From Stictocephala bisonia (lineage: Eukaryota; Arthropoda; Insecta; Hemiptera; Membracidae), in assembly GCA_035578905.1 (NCBI GenBank), contig JAQJVL010000084.1, positions 2,387,015-2,451,014 on the forward strand: a stretch of 64,000 nucleotides of DNA. The letters run 5' to 3'. A program made the translations under genes and the position numbers. The notes under the pieces are model-generated. The model was not told the DNA's origin. It did not search any database and worked only from the letters and a program-made list of their open reading frames with translations. Every line of letters starts with the position of its first letter. Within the stretch, counting starts at the first letter, position 1. Below are positions 50,988-60,813 of this stretch, piece by piece.

Positions 50988-53670
50988 ATGGAGTCGGAAA
51001 ATGATAAGTGCCTACAACTAATTTCTTTGTACGAAGATAAACCTGAATTGTGGCAACCGGATCACAAGTATCATTATAATAAACTTAAGAAAAATGACGC
51101 TTGGGAATATATAGCAAACGAAATGAGTATAACCATTGATGTTGCGAAGGCAAAACTAAATTCTTTGCTATCGTCGTACATAAGAGAGAAATCAAAGGAA
51201 GCTGGTTCGAAAGGAACCGGAAAAGGTAAGTGACAGTAAAAAATGTAATAACAATAAGTATAATTACTAAGTTTTAAAAGAAAGGTCTCAAACAAAATAA
51301 AGGTTATTGGATTAGGTGAAGCTTTATTTTGAAAATAATCTAAAAAAATTGTATCCAATAAATAATGTAGTAAGTTGTAAACCATTACCAATTATTAAAA
51401 CCATGAACAAAAATAAAATAACTAATTGTTCTTATATTTATTTATTTTCAGGGACTGACGAAGTTTACACCAGCAAATGGTTTGGATTTGCAGCTTTCAG
51501 ATTTCTGAATGACCGGAACAAGCACAAAACTACCCTCAGTTCATCATCTGTAAGTTTACTTCATTTTGCCAAGTTATCTCGCATGTAATGAAATTATGCG
51601 TAATCATTTTGCCATGGCACGGCTCCATTTGTCATAAAGTATTTTGAAAAAGCGTTCCGTATATCTTTAGCAGTAGATTTAGCTCTCCGTGGCAATTTTT
51701 TTAAGTCCAAAAAAGATGTATTTTCCTCTTCGTTTCGCCAAGTACCGGGTGTAACCCTCCCATTGTATTCTGTATCCAAGGCTCAAATTGGACAATATAA
51801 CTTTTTTGAATTTGCCCTTTGACGTAGAAAGTTGTGAAGATACACACATGCCATAACAACCAACGCAGATTTTTCAGGTTTGAGGAGGAGAGGTTTTCGT
51901 AACACACGAAAAACAGAACTTAGAATGCCGAAAGCGTTTTCAACAACTCTTCGTGCCCTACTCAACCTATAATTGAAAACTCTTTCCACAGAACCTTTCA
52001 AGTATAAACCTGAAAATGGTTTCATCAAGTTGTCACTTAATCCAAAGGCGTCGTCTCCCAACATTACATATGGTACAGGGACGTCTCCATTGGGTAATTT
52101 AGACGATGGTGGCAGATTCAAAGTACCATTTATCATGTCCTTATATAGCTGACAATTTTTGAAAACCCCACCATCGGAAATTCTACCTTGGCATCCAACG
52201 TTTACAAATATAAAATTATAATCAGCATCAACTAGGCCAAATAAAACAATGCTAAAGAAAGACTTGTAGTTGAAGTATTCACTCCCACTGTTTGGCGGAC
52301 ATTGTATTACTACATGTTTGCCATCGATGGCCCCAATAGCATGCGGAAAGTTCCACTTTTGTTCGAAGTCCTGGGAAATGCGTTGCCATTCCTCTTCATT
52401 TTCAGGAATCTGAAAAAAAAATGTTTTTAAGATAGGCCACCCTAATGAATGTGAGTTGTTACATTCACTAACACTCGTTCTATTACAATAGTGGGCGTAT
52501 ATAATTTTAAATTATATAGGCCCCTACGCCCACTGCCCTCTACACACAAGCTGTTCTGTCCACGCATTATATTTGTTTAGGCTATAAATAGTTTTCTAAT
52601 ATTTATAATTGAATGTGTTTCCCTTTTTTTCTTTGCTTGATAATGCTTTAGTTGCAATAAACTTGTTGTCTTCACATATATTTTAAGTAAATAAAAAAAA
52701 AAAATATTTATTTTACTATATTTTAAAAATTAAACATCTATTGAATTGTTAATTGAAAACATTGCAAATTAATGAGTTATAAATGTAAAATAACAATATT
52801 ACATAAATATTGTAGAATTAAGGTAGGTATCAAAATAGTGCATATAAGTGGATACATAAAAAACTAATAATTGTTTATGCGACAATATTTTAAAAATTAA
52901 AATGCTGTTAATGAATTTATGTAATGAAATTTATTTTTATTCCATAAAAACTCCTCGCATTTTTGTAGACTACGTAAGGTGGCAAGTGGTAAGGCAATTA
53001 CTTTTTAAATTTATATCTTGTTTTTTCAATTAACAAATCAACTGGCACCTGAAATCTTTCTAATTTACGGTCATCAGTTGATGGGTTAATTTTGAATAGT
53101 TATCACATTATTAAATACATACTGGGTTTACAGCTTGCCGTTAAGGAGGGAGCAACAGCTATTGAACAGTCAGAGGATGATAATGTAGCAGAATCCCAAC
53201 CAAGTGAGACTGGACAGACACTTGAGACTTTTACAACATCGAGTACACCAAAGAAGCGCAAAAGACCTTCTCATTCAACTCCAGTTGACCAAGTCGTGGG
53301 TATTTTGCAGCGTTCATTGGAACGCGATGATTGTGACGTGTTTGGAGAACACGTTGCTCATAAACTGAAAACGTACTCCAAGAGGACACAATCAATAGTA
53401 CAGCATGAAATAAGTAATATTCTTTTCAAGGCTGACTTGGACCTTTTAGAACCCTCATCTCATTATCAATCAATGTCACAACCCACCTCTGACCTAAATT
53501 TACTTCCTCCATCTACCAGCTACCAACATACAAGTCCCCGAACCTATACACAGCTTACTTCTGCTCAATCATCTGCTAAATCAACACCAACAGCCTTGTT
53601 TTGTGAGAATAGTAATGACCTTTCCTCACCCTCAGATGCAGGTTCATATTTTTCTCACTTCAGTGCCTAA
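50988..53670 (+). CDS. MADF-BESS protein of the Harbinger element (three exons)
   Basis: Exons are 50,988-51,225, 51,452-51,549 and 53,134-53,670, each joined at GT..AG with matching phase (1, then 0), giving 290 residues. Donors are GGTAAGTG and TGTAAGTT. Acceptors are ATTTTCAG and GGTTTACAG. The N-terminal ~80 residues (LISLYEDKPELWQPDHKYHY, then AWEYIANEM) form a MADF domain, a Myb/SANT-like DNA-binding fold with the typical 'LI.ly...p.LW' start. After a Ser/Thr-rich basic linker (STPKKRKRPS, a likely nuclear signal) residues ~165-205 (DVFGEHVAHKLKTYSKRTQS) match the BESS protein-interaction motif. In Harbinger elements such a protein carries the transposase to the nucleus and the ends. 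AATAAA at 53,795 may end the transcript. No damage is seen. Confidence 0.85.
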
Positions 53671-54260
53671 GTAACAGTTTGTTTGTTAAAGCATTTAGGC
53701 TTAAAATACATCTCTTTACATTTTTTTTTTTTTTAGATTTAAGGTTTCAACAAATAATTATTAATCTACGTTAATCTAGTAAAATGTTGTATTAATAAAA
53801 AGATATCTATTTATACAATTTCAATCTTTTATTACCTTTATGTACTCCTTGAGTGCTTCCACGATGGCTTCGCAGACTTCAGGAACGATTCTTGAAATCG
53901 ATGACCTGGAGACTCGAGATACATGAGGCTGGCATAGGAATCCCCAGTAGCTAAAAAGCGTAGGGTTATTGCTAACCGAGCCGCTACAGGAATGCTGTCA
54001 CGGAAGGTGGTATCTTTTCTCGACACATTCACTTCGATTTTATTTAATAAATATTCAAAGTCAAATGGCGACATGCGATTAAAATTTTCGAACAGTCTAG
54101 TATCACCCGCCTTTAATTCGGTTAACAGCTGGCTGTTCTTTGCACTGAGAAATGAAGACACCCACACTCTACGTACCCTCCTTCGTTTCCTCTTTTCCAT
54201 TTCGGATAAAAACACAATTGAAGCTGCACACACGGCTAGCTTCGATAATGCGGGTGCCAT
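51594..54260 (-). pseudogene. Harbinger (HARBI1-like) transposase, two exons, broken
   Basis: Exon 1 runs 54,260-53,836 and exon 2 52,409-51,594, with donor AAGGTAATA and acceptor TTTTTTCAG. The N-terminus has a basic region (MEKRKRRRVRRVWV) and RMSPFDFEYLLNKIE. Then comes LAITLRFLATGDSYASLMYL, family-typical. Exon 2 begins IPENEEEWQRISQDFEQKW and holds the DDE triad regions AIGAIDGKHV, VMLGDDAFGLSDNL and RRVVENAFGIL, plus the VACVYLHNFLR-type helix. It finishes NGAVPWQNDYA. Two lesions are seen. The frame is lost near 53,915 right after SLMYL, resuming as RVSRSSISRIVPEV one frame over. A TGA at 51,783-51,785 interrupts the otherwise open C-terminus. The enzyme would excise and reinsert the element at TWA targets. 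Confidence 0.9.
52490..52534. repeat. Imperfect hairpin inside both Harbinger introns
   Basis: AGTGGGCGTA and TATAATTT on the left pair with AAATTATA and TACGCCCACT on the right, with a bulge of GGCCCC-type bases. It lies 80 bases upstream of the transposase exon 2 acceptor, within introns of both genes. Confidence 0.55.
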
Positions 54261-54439
54261 GGTAAACTGATTTCACTACAAATAATTGCAAACAGTGTTT
54301 GTTCAGCCGCGTGCAGGCAGTGTAAACTGCACTTAAATTGTGGCGTGTGCAAACGCTGTTAGTGCGCGCATCTGTTTGCAAACGATCAAAAACGTTTTCA
54401 AACGTTTGCATTCGCGGCGCGTGCAGTGTAAATCCACCT

Positions 54440-56095
54440 TAAAAATCTCAAGTGCCTAAAATGTTCTAACACCTGTATTAATGTAAAATGTAATATAAAA
54501 ACATTACCTAATTGTTTATGATAAAAATGAAGTAAATAAAAGAAACTGTACGGTAATTAAATATTTTTGTTCAATTAATTGAAGGACCAATCACCATAGA
54601 TATGGTGATACAATGGAGAATAAATATGTTAGCAATTTTACCATACTCACAAAGAACTTTGCTTTTGGTGGAAACATTCAATGCACATAGATCTGCTCGA
54701 TCCTATGGCTTCGTTTTCTTTCTTGAGGTTTTATGAGTCCTTCCATAACAGTCCTCTGGACAGATCCGCAACTGATTCGATCCGACGTGCAATGGTGACG
54801 AACGCGAACGGTACACGGCACACGCACTTGACACTATCTTGCAACGAAAACCAACTTAAAAAATTATTCATAAATATAATTGATCGTATACACAATAAGA
54901 ACTGGATAAAAAGGAGTTTTATAATTCGAGGAGAGCACTGAGATAAGAGATAAGATAATAGATAAGAGATAGATAAGAGAACATAGGAGAACGTTAGCCA
55001 TGATAAGTAGTCTGAGGAAAGTGTAAGTTGCCAGAAACAGCAAGCATGTCACGTGACATGGAGAATAGCTGCTGTTCTGGTGTTAAAGAGCTATAGACAA
55101 ATTAATATAAATAAAGTTAGTACAAATGTATATGAATACATAACAAAAACGTTAAAAAACAAACTAACAAACACAAATGACAGACATATAGGCCTAGCAG
55201 TTTATATTCTATGCTATAGTGTACAAAAATGTAAATAAACAAACACCTTTTAAAAAAATTAAACTAAGAGTTTTTGTTTCATTTATGAAGAATTAAGCAA
55301 TTCAATAGGTTCTTTAGTCTAATTCAAAATTTTACTATGATTTAACTATACATATATATAATTTTTTCTTACATATTGATAACTTGTTATTATTGATGAA
55401 GGCAAAAGTAGTTAAAAAACTTATACAGGGTGGAAGAAAGTATGGAGAAACAAACATTTTATTTTTTCATATAACGTTTGATAATTTAAAGTATGGTTTT
55501 TGTTCAGAACAATTTACTTGAAACCGTTAAATAGCGGAAAAATAATATTGTTAATATCAGTTACTTTGAAATTCAAATTACCACTACTCTGGAAAGGATA
55601 AACCTTTCAAAGTCTGGTTTTCCGGCAAGTAATTTCTCTTAAATGTAAATTTAATTTTATACCAAACTCGACCTAGGCTTATATTGAAAATTTTCGCTCA
55701 ACTCCTCATGGTCCGTCCCCCTTAAAAGATAAAATGTCGCTAATGACGTCAAAAAGTATGTTCTTTGTAACCCTCTTGATGTACAAGATTTCGTTTTTAC
55801 AAGTGGTACTACAAAAGTTATGAAATCGTTTCTATATTTTTTTCCTCCTTGTACATATGTGCAGACAATGGAACAATAATAGTTAATCTGGACTGAGTTA
55901 GAGGGAGCTCACTGAAACATGGGCCAGGGGAGTTAGAGGGAAAGATTCCTCTTAAAATTATAATCACCTCCAATCAGGACTGCCTTGATTCTTGTCACGC
56001 CCGATTATATTAACTCCATTTAAGTTCCTCATTTTAACAATTGTGATTATTTAACTAAAATGTATGTATACACTACCGATATTTTCCTACATAGA
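54440..56095. other. AT-rich non-coding stretch with GATA cluster and palindrome
   Basis: No gene called. At 54,940-54,980 six GATAAG/GATAGA motifs lie in tandem. At 55,045-55,060 there is a perfect palindrome, CATGTCACGTGACATG, with an E-box core. At 55,427 CAGGGTGGAAGAAAGT resembles the end of the transposon at 33.3 kb, but no partner end is found. Frames at 54,681-54,941 and 55,053-55,238 are unrecognised. Confidence 0.45.
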
Positions 56096-56099
56096 ATAC

Positions 56100-56240
56100 A
56101 TGTACAGTGGTATTGACCCACCCACCCTCCCATTCACGTACAGTGGTATTGATCAACCTGCCATTTAATTCGCGTACAGTGATATTTACCCACCCGCTCT
56201 CTCATACACGTACAGTGGATTGCCCCACCCAACCTCCCAT
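56100..56240. repeat. Minisatellite, reverse complement of the 28.4/30.8 kb family
   Basis: Three to four units with CACGTACAGTGGTATTGA, CCACCC and CCCAT motifs. The complement, CACTGTACGTGTATG..GGGTGGGT, matches the other arrays. Confidence 0.85.
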
Positions 56241-57173
56241 ACACATACTGTTGTATTGTGGGTATGTAAGAATACGCTTGGATATGTAGGGGTGTGTAGG
56301 AAAAGAAGTGAACAGATTTTGTAAACTGTCTATTAAAACTGTTGTTTACTAAACAACTCTTTTATTTTTGAAATTATTTCATAATCAACCACGAGTCAGT
56401 ACTAGGAAAATGGATTATTTCAAACAAACTACCATCTTATATTCATAACCGTGTTCCATCGAATGCTTTATATTATGATCCGTCAACCCTACACTGGGGT
56501 AATGCAGCGTTTAGAGACCCCGGTAAGCGGTTTTCAATAATGTCACCGTGATTTATGGACTGAAACATTCGCTAAGTCTCCTTATTCCCTCGTTATATGT
56601 TCTACAAAGAAGATAAAATATTTCATTATTATACTTATTGTTAGAATTCATTTAAATTGCTTAACCATATTCAATTGCATAAATAATTACAAGAATACAT
56701 TATATACACGTTGGTTTATATAATAATAAATAACGTAACACATTTTTAAGATGAGATGAGTATATTACTTATCGTGTCATAATTTTAATGGATTTTATGA
56801 AGAATAGGCAGAGTAGGGTTAAAAAGAAGATTGGCTTCTACTTAAAAATAAATCATTTAATTAATAAACTGTACTCTAATTTCCAAATAATTCAAATTGT
56901 TTATAGAAATATGTTTAGATGCTTAGTTAAAGATATATGTACAATAATGATTGTATGCACGTAGAGTAATACACGTCATTGCGTTAAAAGTCTGTTTTGT
57001 TTATGTAATAATAGTATATACTTCCATTATACCTAACTAAAATGCACGTACCTACTAAAAAAACAAATATTTAATTTCAATTTATTTAGTCATTTAATAA
57101 CATGCCACCGTAATCTCTAAGTGGTTGGTTTAATCATTATGTATGTTATTATGTTAGAAAATTATATTGTAGT
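56241..57173. other. AT-rich non-coding stretch
   Basis: Nothing supported. A less AT-rich patch at 56,480-56,560 is unexplained. Confidence 0.5.
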
Positions 57174-57537
57174 AGGGGACTGGGATGGTCCTATCGTCGC
57201 AATGTTAAATTTACCATTTTTATGTAGCTATAACTCAACAACTATATAAATTAAAGAACTAATTTTTTTTATTTTAAAAATGACCTCTTCTTAACATTTC
57301 AAGCAAATATAACATAAATATTACATAAGGTAAACTTTTTGGTAATTTTAAAAAATATGTATATTTTTGTTGTTAATTTTTTACTTATGTAAACAGATAA
57401 AATTTCAAAAAATAGTTAAATCATAAAGTTTTCTGCTTAAAAGTTGCTGCAGGTTATTTGAAATAAAAGAAGTAAAAGTTCGAAAATCGCAAGTTAAAAT
57501 TCTATTACTGTAATATAAAAGGATTCTATTTACCTAA

Positions 57538-58017
57538 TACATCCCTGCTCCATACGAAGGCTGATTTGAGTATTCCTGTTCCTCATAATGGTCTTCTAAT
57601 TTCCTTTTGGCCAACTGTTGCTTCTTACGACACTTTTTTCTAATTTCTTCTATAGCTTTCTCTGCTTCTTCGATTCTTCTTTCGTCGATAGCTTTTAGAG
57701 TTTTTATGCAATTATTGCCTGACGTTATTCCTAATTTGTCTAGTATTCTGAATTTGGTAGTATTTCCATTGTTGAATGTAGCTATTCCTTCTTACACACC
57801 AAACTCAAGTGTAGAAATCATCACAAAATCAGATTTTGGAATTCTATTCCATATAACATTGTTCAGTGACTCACAAGGGTTCTGCGTTCCACCATGGAAA
57901 AATTTTGGAACAGTACAGGAGAAGATAAATCTCTGAATATAGGTTTTATCTTTTTCATAACTATTTCAGGGAAATGAGTATGAACTTTGTGGTCATAGTT
58001 TTCATTATTTTCCATGG
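57538..58017 (-). pseudogene. Mutator-like (MULE) transposase C-terminal remnant
   Basis: Reading leftward from about 58,005: HTHFPEIVMKKIKPIFRDLS is followed, one frame over, by FHGGTQNPCESLNNVIWNRI. In MULE-type transposases of insects and cnidarians the equivalent HGKTQNPNES..IW motif follows the catalytic domain. Next come TLEFGV, a TAA stop (about 57,794), GIATFNNGN, RILDKLGITSG, and a long basic helix (IDERRIEEAEKAIEEIRKKC), ending SYGAGMY and TAG near 57,540. A one-base frameshift near 57,900 and the internal stop disable it. The N-terminal two thirds (WRKY/GCM-type and DDE core) are missing. The coding stretch is cut at 58,010, where an inverted copy of its own 17 bases begins. Confidence 0.75.
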
Positions 58018-59046
58018 TGGAACGACTGGCGAGGCCCGCAAGACATTACAAAAAACTCGGCCCTGCGGGCCTCGCCAGGGGGCAAGCCCCCTGGACCCCC
58101 GGATCTTTTTGCTTAGAGCCTACGGCTAAAATTCAAGAAACATGGAACATGCTTTAGCTGCGCTTTTTCTGTTTGCTGGCTCCTTTTTAATAATTTCTGC
58201 AAATGTATTTCTCCGAAAACAACGAATTTTAGATTTCATGTAAGGAATTACAAAAAATATAAACATATCTTAAAAATATAAATATATCTTTACTTTTTAA
58301 ATTTTATTGTTTCGCGGCTCAGGTTCTTACTCACGCGATGACTCATTACCACCTTGAAAGGAAGTTAATTATTATCTTATATAATCCTATAGACACAAAA
58401 TGGATTCTCTAATTAGGACTTAATTTTGTATATTTTTAACAAGAGTTGTCATGGAAACTAAAGATGTACTTTGATGAACGCTTGCAAATAAAATCATTAT
58501 TGAAGTCAACACTGATATGTCATTGTGTTTTCATGGTTACGCGTCACCTTCCCGCGTCACCCTCCCGCGTAACGTTTTCAGGCAGTTAGGTCAAGACTAA
58601 AGCATGTTCCATGCTAAAATGCACATAGTTATTTTATTATTGCTCAGAATTATGTTTCCATGGTTTTAAATTAAAGAGTACGTAAAATATATTTAACTAT
58701 TGATGTGGCAAAGAATACCTGATGTATCGTTTTGAAGTGTTTCTGCAGTGGCAAACGATACCTGAGGTATCGAATTTACAAGCCTATTTTTAGTGACTAT
58801 TAGCATGGAACATGCTTTAGTCTTGACCTAACTGTCTGAAAACGTTACGCGGGAGGGTGACGCGTAACCATGAAAACACAATGACATATCAGTGTTGACT
58901 TCAATAATGATTTTATTTGCAAGCGTTGATCAAAGTACATCTTTAGTTTCCATGACAACTCTTGTTAAAAATATACAAAATTAAGTCCTAATTAGAGAAT
59001 CCAGTCCTCATTTACATATCAGTCTACCTCCAGCCGTCCACCGGTG

Positions 59047-59526
59047 ATGTTGTGTCCTGGATCAGATTGCCCTCCTTCGACATCGTCAGGTGTATGTACT
59101 CGCCATTCTACTGATAGATCTACATCTGGATTCGGAAACGCAACCTCCGAAATAATAACTGAACCAAAGAAACCCAAAACTGGTGCTCAACGTCAAAAGG
59201 AATATAAAGCGCGTAAAGCTGCCGAAAAATCACTACCCAACGAAAATGGTGAGTGTAAACCGATCAAAACTGCTGCCAAAACCGCTGCTGAACGGATGAA
59301 AGAGTACCGCCAACGTCTAAAACTAAAGAAACTGGCTCTGAAAAGACCTCTCGAATCCGATGAAGATAACAATGTACCTAACAAATTATTGAAAACTAAC
59401 TACGCCTTAGCTGACCACGAATTTGACCTTCGTTTCCGACAAAATCCACTAGGCCATATTTGCGATGTATGTGACCGAAATGTACCTGTCGATGTAAATA
59501 ATATGGTTTCACAACTTGACCAATAA
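59047..59526 (+). pseudogene. Helitron ORF N-terminal fragment (+ strand)
   Basis: The frame begins with MLCPGSDCPPSTSSG, then two basic blocks with GAQRQKEYKARKAAEK and AAERMKEYRQRLKLKK, of the kind that opens insect Helitron Rep-helicase proteins. Next is NYALADHEFDLRFRQNPLGH and ICDVCDR, the start of a cysteine-rich domain. Right after CDR it jumps to NVPVDVNNMVSQL, which in Helitron proteins normally lies over 100 residues later. It then stops. The missing middle is on the minus strand next door. Neither the Rep (HUH) nor the helicase domain is present. Codons and frame are otherwise clean, so the rearrangement is young. Confidence 0.7.
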
Positions 59527-59902
59527 TGCTTTTACTACCGTGTTCGTATCTGAGACGCCTAATTTGCATAAACGGAAGTCTCGGAGAAATCAAACGTTCG
59601 GCAATACAGTCGAGGGTCGGTAAATCGGCAGGAAAGTCTGGGTAAACAAAACCGTTACTTCGTGATAACTGAGGGATTTTTCGGGATTGGTAAATCGATT
59701 GTTTACAAGTGGCACACAGCTTGAAGGTTGTTACATCTTCGTCGGGAAATTCAGCTCGTAATATGTCGTAACACTTGGGACCAACATTACTCAAGTCTTT
59801 TTTGAACCAAATTCGGTCACATACATCGCAAATATGGCCTAGTGGATTTTGTCGGAAACGAAGGTCAAATTCGTGGTCAGCTAAGGCGTAGTTAGTTTTC
59901 AA
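59396..59902 (-). pseudogene. Helitron ORF fragment, inverted copy (- strand)
   Basis: The minus strand repeats NYALADHEFDLRFRQNPLGH and ICDVCDR and then continues into the part the plus copy lacks: IWFKKDLSNVGPKCYDILRA, FKLCATCKQSIYQSRKIPQL, SNGFVYPDFPADLPTLDCI, ERLISPRLPFMQIRRLR and SIIGQVV. This is the conserved domain upstream of the Rep domain in many Helitron proteins (C-x2-C pairs, then 'NGF.YP..P..L..LD..ERLISPR.PFMQIR'). The frame then runs, in the wrong sense, through the inverted NVPVDVNNM segment and back over the arm, so everything after about 59,512 is nonsense. Together with the plus fragment it shows a fold-back inversion of one Helitron gene. Confidence 0.75.
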
Positions 59903-60145
59903 TAATTTGTTAGGTACATTGTTATCTTCATCGGATTCGAGAGGTCTTTTCAGAGCCAGTTTTAATTCCTTACATGAAATCTAAAATTCGTTGTTTTCGG
60001 AGAAATACATTTGCAGAAATTATTAAAAAGGAGCCAGCAAACAGAAAAAGCGCAGCTAAAGCATGTTCCATGTTTCTTGAATTTTAGCCGTAGGCTCTAA
60101 GCAAAAAGATCCGGGGGTCCAGGGGGCGAGGCCCGCAGGGCCGAG

Positions 60146-60800
60146 TTTTTTTTTCATACAAATAACCATGAAAGCCCATCATGTTATATATCATTACAAT
60201 TGGAATATTCTCAATAGTAAAATAGTGTAATTTGATAAAGATACTCTTAAAAATAACTTCGCACAAAATTATAAAAGACTAATTACAAAATCTGCACTCC
60301 ACAAATATCCCCGCGCCCGAGCGTATACGCAAAAGATCACACGTTTTTCCCTCCACTTTTGGCCAGGTAATTTTTGTGTGGGAAAGATGAGAGCTACATC
60401 CCTGAATCAGAATTTTCCTAGGCAACACGACCAACTGTATTCATTCTAAAATGTCAATTTCTTATTATTCAATTTTTATTTGAAGTGATATTTTCTTGTT
60501 TTCTATAATGGCAAACGATAGCTGTAGGTATCGAATTGTTTTCGACCTGTTGCTAAGTAACATTATGGTTTATATGATCGATTTTTATACCATTCGACGC
60601 GTTATGAAATTGTTAACAAGGAATACACATTTTGGGAGGCTATTTATAGCTTGACCATGTTTATTTCACCTGTCGAACGGGACGTATGGTTCACTCGGCG
60701 CGCCAGGCTGTCGGGCCAGTTTGTTGTCCTCAACCTCCACGCTGTGCATACGTTCTGTTCTTGTATCTGTATTATTTATGTTGATTTGTTTACTTTTATA
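60146..60800. other. AT-rich stretch with a less AT-rich promoter-like part
   Basis: Includes GGCAAACGATAGCTGTAGGT (60,512), a variant of GGCAAACGATACCTGAGGTA at 58,751. The 60,650-60,770 part (TCGAACGGGACG, CTCGGCGCGCCAGGC) is GC-richer and precedes an acceptor-like CTACAG at 60,808-60,813. Confidence 0.4.
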
Positions 60801-60813
60801 AACAATTCTACAG

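Larger units (their letters stand above)
50596..54439. mobile_element. PIF/Harbinger DNA transposon, complete (3,844 bp)
   Basis: The ends are inverted repeats of 36 bp with one mismatch, beginning AGGTGGATTTACACTGCACG (50,596-50,631 and 54,404-54,439). Subterminal DNA on both sides is packed with TTTGCAAACG-type motifs in both directions, likely binding sites for the transposition proteins. Between them lie the two genes expected in this superfamily, a DDE transposase (HARBI1 type) on the minus strand and a MADF (Myb/SANT-like) DNA-binding protein on the plus strand. The MADF protein is intact but the transposase is not, so the copy cannot move on its own. Both TIRs and the TSD are well preserved, so insertion is probably fairly recent. 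Confidence 0.95.
58010..60145. repeat. Fold-back block with three inverted-repeat pairs
   Basis: Outer pair: about 58,051-58,250 with 59,963-60,145. Second pair: 58,401-58,616 with 58,801-59,003, identical except two bases and a 13 bp extra repeat (TTCCCGCGTCACC) in the left arm. Third pair: 59,329-59,479 with 59,812-59,962. The second and third hairpins sit side by side inside the outer pair. The right arm of the third runs directly into the right arm of the outer. CATGGAACATGCTTTAG or its complement marks four arm positions (58,141, 58,598, 58,804, 60,056). The left outer arm also has a GGGGGCAAGCCCCC hairpin absent from the right arm. Confidence 0.9.

Noticed and set aside
54681..54941. 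86-codon frame as a host gene
   Set aside because: No motif, no splice context that helps, no second line of support.
57607..57936. 109-codon plus-strand frame
   Set aside because: It is the antisense of the Mutator-like transposase remnant, which is recognisable on the minus strand.
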